From assembly GCA_041485845.1 (NCBI GenBank), contig JBGPKH010000423.1, forward strand, positions 1 to 7,918: DNA of 7,918 nt, written 5' to 3'. This DNA is from OMOG01 sp041485845. GTDB taxonomy: Bacteria > Acidobacteriota > Terriglobia > Bryobacterales > Bryobacteraceae. The notes beneath the pieces are model-generated. The model did no database searches, was not told where the DNA came from, and worked only from the letters and a program-made list of their open reading frames with translations. Made by a program: the position numbers and the translations under genes. Shown piece by piece: positions 1-4,948 of this stretch; position 1 is the first letter of the stretch; each line of letters starts with the position of its first letter.

Positions 1-1
1 C

Positions 2-1501
2 CCCAATTTCACATTCAACGGAACCTACACCGGAAACGCCCTGGGAGATTTTGTGCTGGGGTACATCAATAGCACGGCGACTTCCCAGCAGCAGATCGAT
101 ACCATCGAGCAGCGCGTCTACAGTGGCTACCTGCAGGACGACTGGAGGGCGTCCAGCCGGCTCACGCTGAACCTGGGTGTGCGCTACGAGCTACCCACGC
201 CATTCGTCGAAGAATTCGACGGCCAGTCCAATTTCGTGCTCGACCGCGGCCCGTGTTATCTCCAGCTCATCACGGTTGCCCTGCGAAGCCAGTGCGGGCT
301 GGGGCGCGCGCTCACCTCTACCGACTACAACAACTTCGCTCCGCGGCTGGGACTGGCCTGGCAGGTAGCCGGCAAGACCGTGCTCCGCAGCGGCTTCGGT
401 GTCTTTTACGGCCGTGATGAAAATGTGGGAATCATCCGACGGCTCACGAATGACCCGCCGTTCATCACCAGCGCCACCTTTGCCGGCGACCAGACCAGTC
501 CGGCATTTCTCCTCCGCGACGGATTCCCGGCAAATGCCTTGAGCCTGACCGGCGGAGGCGTCCCCAACGTGAACAGTTTTCCCCTGAATTTCCCCACCGC
601 TTACGTCGTTCAATGGAATGTCAATGTGGAGCGCGATCTCCCGGCGGGCTTCATTGCCCAGGTCGGCTACACCGGATCGGAGGCGCACAAGCTGCTGGGA
701 TTGGTCAACGCGAATCAGCCAACGCCCGGCGCCGGAAACGTGAATGCCCGGCGGCCCTACCAGGGCTACGGCACGATTCAAAGCTACGGACCCTCCATCC
801 AGTCGAACTACCACGCCCTGATCGCCAAATTGGAGCACCGGTTCACCACCGGCATGACCCTGCTCGCCGCTTATACTTATGGCCATTCGATCGACGGCGG
901 GCCGAACAGCAACGATCAGAACGACCCTGGACCCCAGGATGCGCGCAACCAGAGAGCGGAGAGGGGCTCCTCGAATTTCGACGTGCGCCACCGCGTCGTG
1001 GTGAGCGGCCTGTATCGACTTCCATTCGGCGGGTCGCGGGGCGTAGTGGCGGCGCTGGTCCGCCAGTGGCAGCTTTCCGGGATCGCCACGGCGCAGGCCG
1101 GCCAGCCGTTCACCGTGACGCTCAGCACCGATCCCAGCGGCACCAGTACGACGGCGCACCCCAACCGGCTTCGCGATGGATCGCTGCCCGCGGATCGACG
1201 GGGCGTGACGCACTGGTTCGACACCGCCGCGTTCGCCGCGCCCGCTTGTGTCTGTTTCGGCAACTCGGGCCGTAACATCGTGCGCGCGCCCGGCCTGTTC
1301 AACCTCGATTTCGGACTCAGCCGGGATTTTGTTTTCCGCGACCGCCGCCGGCTCCAGTTCCGCGGCGAGGCCTTCAATCTGTTCAATCACCCGAACCTCG
1401 GATTGCCGGTGATGGCCATCGGCAATCCGCAGGCGGGTATCATCGGATCGGTAGTAAATCCGGAACGTCAGATCCAGGTGGCCGCCAAGCTGTACTTCTG
1501 A
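2..1501 (+). CDS. TonB-dependent receptor, Oar-like, C-terminal part (5' end outside window)
   Basis: This is the C-terminal 499 residues of a large outer-membrane beta-barrel protein; the frame is already open at base 2, so the signal peptide, any carboxypeptidase-regulatory-like domain and the plug lie to the left. Visible barrel features are alternating aromatic/polar strands such as GYLQDDWR followed by LTLNLGVRYE (about residues 42-63), the APRLGLAW and LRSGFGVFYGR strands, VQWNVNVERDLP, YHALIAKLEHRF, and a late FRGEAFNLFNHPNLG segment. The protein ends in aromatic phenylalanine (QVAAKLYF then TGA), as expected for recognition by the outer-membrane insertion machinery. These motifs are typical of the Oar-like TonB-dependent receptors that are highly multiplied in Acidobacteria; they are presumed to import large ligands using TonB energy, but no substrate can be read from the sequence. 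Two cysteines about 15 residues apart near residue 85-100 and a CVC triplet near residue 417 are in presumed loops. The stop lies four bases from the stop of the convergent gene. Confidence 0.88.
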   Translation, partial: PNFTFNGTYTGNALGDFVLGYINSTATSQQQIDTIEQRVYSGYLQDDWRASSRLTLNLGVRYELPTPFVEEFDGQSNFVLDRGPCYLQLITVALRSQCGLGRALTSTDYNNFAPRLGLAWQVAGKTVLRSGFGVFYGRDENVGIIRRLTNDPPFITSATFAGDQTSPAFLLRDGFPANALSLTGGGVPNVNSFPLNFPTAYVVQWNVNVERDLPAGFIAQVGYTGSEAHKLLGLVNANQPTPGAGNVNARRPYQGYGTIQSYGPSIQSNYHALIAKLEHRFTTGMTLLAAYTYGHSIDGGPNSNDQNDPGPQDARNQRAERGSSNFDVRHRVVVSGLYRLPFGGSRGVVAALVRQWQLSGIATAQAGQPFTVTLSTDPSGTSTTAHPNRLRDGSLPADRRGVTHWFDTAAFAAPACVCFGNSGRNIVRAPGLFNLDFGLSRDFVFRDRRRLQFRGEAFNLFNHPNLGLPVMAIGNPQAGIIGSVVNPERQIQVAAKLYF

Positions 1502-1505
1502 GCGG

Positions 1506-2516
1506 TTACTGGACGCTGATGTTGGCCGCCGGTCCCGCGATCCACGCGGCGCTGACCGAAACCGCGGCCGGTCCGGATGCGGCATCCGAGGGGACTCGAA
1601 AGTTCACCTGGTAAGTGTCCACCGAGCCCGGATATCCGGCAGCGCCAAGCACTGCGGCGGCCTTCCCGTTCACCGTTACTTCGACCGGCGAATTCACGGT
1701 AGCGAGCGGAGCGGAAGGAAAAGGCTGGCCGGGATCCACTCCAGGGCGGGTGGGCCCGAGGCCGGTAACCACCATGGAAAGGACTTCTCCTGGGGCAGCC
1801 GGTTTGGAAGCCGTGACGAGACTGAAGTCGCTCGAGTGAACGATCGCCGGCCCCGCCGCAGTGAGCACAATTCCGGGCCGCGTCATGGGGATAATGTAGA
1901 GGATGTATTTTTGCTTGGCGCCGCCGTTAATGCGCCGGTTCGCGGGATCTTCGGCCATGGAAGCCACTCGCTGCGTGCTCGTCAGGGCCGCCGTTGTAAA
2001 CTGGCCCATCAAGCCGCGCGCTCCCATAAAGGCTCCGGTGCCGCCGGTAATCGGATTGTTGCCCTGCGTGATCAGTTGCGGAGCTCCGGGAGGCGCGGGG
2101 CCATTGCCGATCGCAGTGCCCACGACCGTGCCGATCTGGTTGCCATCGACTGTGAGGATCTCAAACGCGAATTCGCTCTGGTTGTTCCTGGTTACGTCGG
2201 CAATCGCCTGTCCAGGGGTTGGAGAAGGTCTCATTGTGATGGCCCGCGCACTTTCCACTAAAGTTCCCTTCGCGGGCGTGCCATTCACCGCCACAATATC
2301 GGCCAGGATGATGAACCTTCGGAAGTTTAGCGGTGCGCCTCCGACCGTCGCGCCCGGAACGGTAGCCAGCTTGGTGAAGTCTGTGGTGTCGTCGACGTAT
2401 TGCACCACGTTTTCAATATCGACGTTGAGGATCACCGGCGGAGCCCCTTGCGCCAGACTGGGTTGTGAGTACGCCGCAGCGCAGAGAGCTGTGGCAAAAA
2501 CGGTTTTCCATAACAT
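1506..2516 (-). CDS. Exported protein: dirigent/allene-oxide-cyclase-like region plus TIGR03437-like C-terminal domain
   Basis: A 336-residue exported protein. The N-terminus is a signal peptide: MLWK, a hydrophobic core to about residue 18, and a likely cut after SLA at residue 22. Residues about 26-215 contain a segment around 150-172 (PITGGTGAFMGARGLMGQ) that resembles the GGTG-x-F/Y-x-G-A-R-G strand-turn of dirigent and allene oxide cyclase-like barrels; this is my resemblance call, not a search result. Residues about 225-336 match the pattern of the Bryobacterales C-terminal domain (TIGR03437): PGEVLSMVVTGLGP, then PLATVNSPVEVTVNGKAAAVL, then TYQVNFRVP, ending in ISVQ. That domain closes many secreted acidobacterial proteins; its role is not established. 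The start at 2516 is chosen because AGGAG lies nine bases upstream and the signal peptide begins there. The same frame stays open to 3182, but that extension is antisense to the regulator gene. A possible small gene ends 22 bases upstream, suggesting a two-gene unit. Confidence 0.82.
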   Translation of the reverse strand: MLWKTVFATALCAAAYSQPSLAQGAPPVILNVDIENVVQYVDDTTDFTKLATVPGATVGGAPLNFRRFIILADIVAVNGTPAKGTLVESARAITMRPSPTPGQAIADVTRNNQSEFAFEILTVDGNQIGTVVGTAIGNGPAPPGAPQLITQGNNPITGGTGAFMGARGLMGQFTTAALTSTQRVASMAEDPANRRINGGAKQKYILYIIPMTRPGIVLTAAGPAIVHSSDFSLVTASKPAAPGEVLSMVVTGLGPTRPGVDPGQPFPSAPLATVNSPVEVTVNGKAAAVLGAAGYPGSVDTYQVNFRVPSDAASGPAAVSVSAAWIAGPAANISVQ

Positions 2517-2525
2517 AGTATTGTT

Positions 2526-2530
2526 CTCCT
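2526..2530 (-). promoter_or_regulatory. Ribosome binding site deciding the 2516 start
   Basis: On the minus strand AGGAG occurs nine bases before the ATG at 2514-2516. It fixes the start of the exported protein and argues against the long in-frame extension that runs to 3182. Confidence 0.65.
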
Positions 2531-2538
2531 CTGTGCGA

Positions 2539-2733
2539 TCATGCCGGATCGGTTTTCTTCTTCGGTGCGGTACCCGGAAGCACGTCACCGTTGGCGGGGG
2601 GGACGATGGCCTTTTCCTGCGAAGCCGTTCCGCCGTCCGGCGGTTCCCCTCCGGCACGCTGGCCTTCGAGCCAACGCACCTCGACGCGGCGGTGTGTCTC
2701 GATCGTGATTTCCGTTCGTCTTCTTTTCCGCAT
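2539..2733 (-). CDS. Possible small basic protein, 64 aa
   Basis: This 64-codon frame begins MRKRRRTEITIETHRRVEVRW and ends in APKKKTDPA before TGA. The opening pattern (K/R-rich start, then T-E-I-x-I-E-T and V-x-V-R) resembles short uncharacterised acidobacterial proteins that I recall as starting M-K-R-K-T-E-I-x-I-E-T and continuing into a C-x-x-C zinc-ribbon-like segment. Here no cysteine is present and the second half is Pro/Gly/Lys-rich, so it may be a degenerate or truncated member, or a chance frame in GC-rich DNA. The stop is 22 bases before the ATG of the exported protein and on the same strand, an operon-like spacing. No good Shine-Dalgarno sequence precedes the ATG. No function is assigned. 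The region is otherwise unexplained: without this gene, 2517-2813 would be a 297-base intergenic stretch. Confidence 0.4.
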   Translation of the reverse strand: MRKRRRTEITIETHRRVEVRWLEGQRAGGEPPDGGTASQEKAIVPPANGDVLPGTAPKKKTDPA

Positions 2734-2751
2734 ATCCGGCGATCCAGGCGC

Positions 2752-2781
2752 AGTATGCCGATTTCGGGCCGTGCTTGTCCT
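2752..2781 (-). promoter_or_regulatory. Possible minus-strand promoter for the small gene and exported protein
   Basis: Read on the minus strand, AGGACA (2776-2781) resembles a -35 box and CATACT (2752-2757) a -10 box, with an 18-base spacer. It would start transcripts near 2745, a short distance before the ATG at 2733. Both boxes are imperfect, so this is a candidate only. Confidence 0.22.
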
Positions 2782-2789
2782 GATCGAAT

Positions 2790-2800
2790 TATGATAGAAT
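2790..2800 (+). promoter_or_regulatory. Possible -10 element(s) for the winged-helix regulator gene
   Basis: An AT-rich island in GC-rich DNA contains two overlapping -10-like hexamers, TATGAT (2790-2795) and TAGAAT (2795-2800), just upstream of the ATG at 2814. No -35 box is found at the usual 16-18 base distance; TTGTCC at 2775-2780 is too close. If either hexamer is used, the transcript would begin about 7-12 bases before the ATG. Confidence 0.3.
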
Positions 2801-2813
2801 TCTGAATCCTCCT

Positions 2814-4751
2814 ATGTCGTTGGAAGAGAGCCACTTCTACGAGTTCGGCCCCTTCCGTATCGACTCTCTGGAACGCCGTCTTCTGCGCGGGGAAGAGTCC
2901 ATTCCGCTCACTCCGAAGGTCTACGAGACCTTGCTGGTGCTGTTGGAAAATGCCGGGCACGGCTTGGACAAGGACGAGCTGCTGCGACGCATCTGGCCGG
3001 ATACCTTTGTCGAGGAGGGCAGCCTCACGCGGGCCATCTATGTGCTCCGCAAGACCCTCGGCGACGTGGATGGCAGCTACATCGAAACCCTGCCCAAGCG
3101 TGGGTATCGTTTTGTTGCTCCGGTCCGGCAATTGCTCCCTCCCGTGACGACCCCCCCGGCGACCTGCGTCGTCGATGAACACACGCGCACCCGGGTCGTC
3201 ATCGAGGAAGAAACCGAGACCCCGGACTGGAGCCTGACCGCCCGGCGCGCGGCCGCCGCGGCAATCCTGATCGCGCTGGCTGCCGGCGGAATTTATCTGG
3301 CGCAGCGCCGCGGGGCCGAGCCCGCCGTCACGTCGTTAGCCGTGCTCCCGTTGAAGAACCTTGCAGGCGGCGGTGACGCCAGGCACCTGGAGCTTGGTAT
3401 CGCCGACAACATCATCGGCCGGGTAAGTGAAATCTCCGGCCTCACCGTGCGGCCCACCGGCGCCGTCCGCCGGTATCTGGACTCCGGCGCCGATCCGCTG
3501 CAGGCCGCGCGCGAGCTAAAAGTCGACGTCGTCCTGGATGGAACCCTGCAGTTGGATGGGGGCCGCATCCGCCTCAACCTGAATCTTCTGCGGACGTCGA
3601 GTGGATCCTCGCTCTGGACGCAGTCGTTTGAAGCGCCTTTGGACGACATATTCAATATGGAGGACACCGTTGCCGCGCAGGTGGCCGCGCAACTCCGCAG
3701 CCGGCTCGCGGCCGGAGGGCAGGTCCACCCCTGGCGCCATTCCACCAAGAACCCGGAAGCGTACGAGCACTACCTGAAGGGTCTCTACAGCGATGAAGTC
3801 CAGCGTGTGACCGGCGGCACGCGAGGAGCCATCGAGGCCGCCATCGTCCGCTTTCGAAAGGCCACCGAGCTCGATCCCGCTTACGCCCAGGCCTGGGTTC
3901 AACTCGCCATGTCTTACACCGAGCTCCTGAGATTCTTCGCGCCGGACCACAACCTGGCCGAGCAGGCCCAGGAGGCAGCCAGGCGCGCCGCGGCCCTGGA
4001 TCCGGACCTGCCCGAATTGCACGTCTTCCGCTACCTCACGTACTGGAGTTGGGAGGGACACTACCAGGTGGAAGAGGCCATCCGCGAGTTGCGCCGTGCC
4101 GCGGGCTACAACTCGAGCGATGTCCATTCGCGCCTGGGAGCGATCTATTTTCACGCCGGCCTGGACCGCCTGGCGGTTGCCGAGCTGAAGCGCGCGATCG
4201 AGATCGATCCGGCCAATGTCCTGCACCTGGATCGGCTGGCCCAAGCCTACGTCTGGGGAGGTCGCTTCGACGATGCCCGTGCGGCATACGAGAGGGCTTT
4301 CGCCCTTGAGTCCGAGGCCCAGGGCAGTATTGCCATCAGCGCCGTTCCGTTCCTCTACGCCCGGCAATTCGAGGAGGCCCGCCGCCGGCTGGAGACGGGC
4401 CGCGCCCGCGATGCGGGCAACGTGGTGGCGCCCGCATACCTGGCGCTGCTGGCCGCGCTCCAGGGCAGATTTCCGGAAGCCGAAGCCGCCATACCTCCCG
4501 ATGCAGGCGATCTGGAGAAACTGCTGGAAGCCCACCACGCGTTTTACGCCTTCGCCTCCATCTACGCCCTGGAGGGCAAGAGCGCCGAGGCCGTCCGCTG
4601 GCTGCGCAAGACCGCGGAATCGGGCATGCCGGACTATCCCATGTTCGCCCGCGATCCGAATCTCGCCCGCATCCGCCGCAGCGCGGAATTCGTGCGGTTC
4701 CTGTCTGAATGGAAGCCACGCTGGGATGCCATGGAGACGGAATTCCGCTGA
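2814..4751 (+). CDS. Membrane-anchored winged-helix transcriptional regulator with TolB/FlgO-like and TPR domains
   Basis: A 645-residue one-component regulator. Residues about 7-103 form an OmpR/CadC-type winged helix: FYEFGPFRID, LTPKVYETLLVLLENAG, DELLRRIWPDTFVEEGSL with the recognition helix near TRAIYVLRKTLG, and the wing YIETLPKRGYRFVAPV. A linker rich in Pro, Thr and Glu leads to one membrane helix at about 145-163 (alanine/isoleucine/leucine-rich, followed by QRRG), so the DNA-binding part should face the cytoplasm and the rest the periplasm. Residues about 172-300 resemble the TolB/FlgO-like domain (LAVLPLKNL, then VVLDGTLQLDGGRIRLNLNLL). The remainder to about 602 holds several TPR-like helix pairs, for example AIVRFRKATELDPAYAQAWVQLA and AVAELKRAIEIDPANVLHLDRLAQAY. 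It probably senses an envelope signal or partner; the target genes are unknown. The TGA overlaps an ATG in the downstream permease frame. No Shine-Dalgarno sequence precedes the start; the bases before it are CCTCCT. Confidence 0.88.
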   Translation: MSLEESHFYEFGPFRIDSLERRLLRGEESIPLTPKVYETLLVLLENAGHGLDKDELLRRIWPDTFVEEGSLTRAIYVLRKTLGDVDGSYIETLPKRGYRFVAPVRQLLPPVTTPPATCVVDEHTRTRVVIEEETETPDWSLTARRAAAAAILIALAAGGIYLAQRRGAEPAVTSLAVLPLKNLAGGGDARHLELGIADNIIGRVSEISGLTVRPTGAVRRYLDSGADPLQAARELKVDVVLDGTLQLDGGRIRLNLNLLRTSSGSSLWTQSFEAPLDDIFNMEDTVAAQVAAQLRSRLAAGGQVHPWRHSTKNPEAYEHYLKGLYSDEVQRVTGGTRGAIEAAIVRFRKATELDPAYAQAWVQLAMSYTELLRFFAPDHNLAEQAQEAARRAAALDPDLPELHVFRYLTYWSWEGHYQVEEAIRELRRAAGYNSSDVHSRLGAIYFHAGLDRLAVAELKRAIEIDPANVLHLDRLAQAYVWGGRFDDARAAYERAFALESEAQGSIAISAVPFLYARQFEEARRRLETGRARDAGNVVAPAYLALLAALQGRFPEAEAAIPPDAGDLEKLLEAHHAFYAFASIYALEGKSAEAVRWLRKTAESGMPDYPMFARDPNLARIRRSAEFVRFLSEWKPRWDAMETEFR

Positions 4752-4828
4752 TGGATCTCAGACGAGTTGCACCGCAAGGTGGGGCAAACTTCCCATTAAC
4801 GGACGAACAACTCCCGATTCCGGAGGCC

Positions 4829-4851
4829 AAACCGGTCACGGTGACCGGTCC
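4829..4851. repeat. Palindrome copy 1 (AAACCGGTC-N5-GACCGGT)
   Basis: The core 4831-4849 is a perfect inverted repeat of nine bases, ACCGGTCAC and GTGACCGGT, around one central G. In RNA it could form a strong hairpin; as DNA it suits a dimeric regulator. It shares 9 bases on the left and 7 on the right with copy 2, separated by five bases that differ (ACGGT here). Confidence 0.85.
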
Positions 4852-4891
4852 CCTCTTGCAAGCTATTGATTCGGCACGGTTGCGTTTTCGC

Positions 4892-4914
4892 AAACCGGTC
4901 GCCGTGACCGGTTT
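4892..4914. repeat. Palindrome copy 2 (AAACCGGTC-GCCGT-GACCGGTTT)
   Basis: Nine-base arms AAACCGGTC and GACCGGTTT are perfect inverted complements around the five bases GCCGT. It begins exactly 63 bases after copy 1, which is both 21 codons and close to six turns of B-DNA. No run of T follows, so it is not a typical intrinsic terminator. Confidence 0.85.
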
Positions 4915-4948
4915 ACGATTCGGCAAGCGGATTGCAACCTTCAATTTC

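Larger units (their letters stand above)
4752..4948 (+). other. Inter-gene stretch with two palindromes, probably non-coding
   Basis: This stretch lies between the regulator stop and the GTG where permease homology begins. It is open in the permease frame from an ATG at 4751, but its third codon positions are only about 58% G+C by my count, against clearly higher values in the genes on both sides, and it uses AGA, CGA and TTA codons that are scarce elsewhere here. It carries two long palindromes and smaller repeats, so I read it as regulatory DNA rather than as an N-terminal extension. The overlap TGATG at 4749-4753 is the main argument for the alternative. Confidence 0.5.

Noticed and set aside
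191..1585. 464-codon open frame on the minus strand
   Set aside because: It is antisense to the TonB-dependent receptor, has low-complexity Arg/Gly/Ala-rich content, no recognisable domain, and follows from the strong third-position GC bias.
1903..2805. 300-codon plus-strand frame opposite the exported protein
   Set aside because: Its translation has no coherent domain, and the opposite strand has a signal peptide, ribosome site and recognised C-terminal domain.
2517..3182. In-frame N-terminal extension of the exported protein to 3182
   Set aside because: It would run antisense through the regulator's DNA-binding domain and place a signal peptide in the middle of the protein; the ATG at 2516 has its own AGGAG.
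3516..4538. 340-codon minus-strand frame
   Set aside because: It is a shadow of the TPR-containing regulator.
4709..4750. ATG 4709 as permease start
   Set aside because: It would overlap the regulator's last 14 codons out of frame, with no ribosome site or family similarity.
4829..4914. The palindrome pair as a minimal CRISPR-like array
   Set aside because: There are only two copies, the repeats are dyad-symmetric, the 40-base interval is not spacer-like in context, and no cas gene is present.
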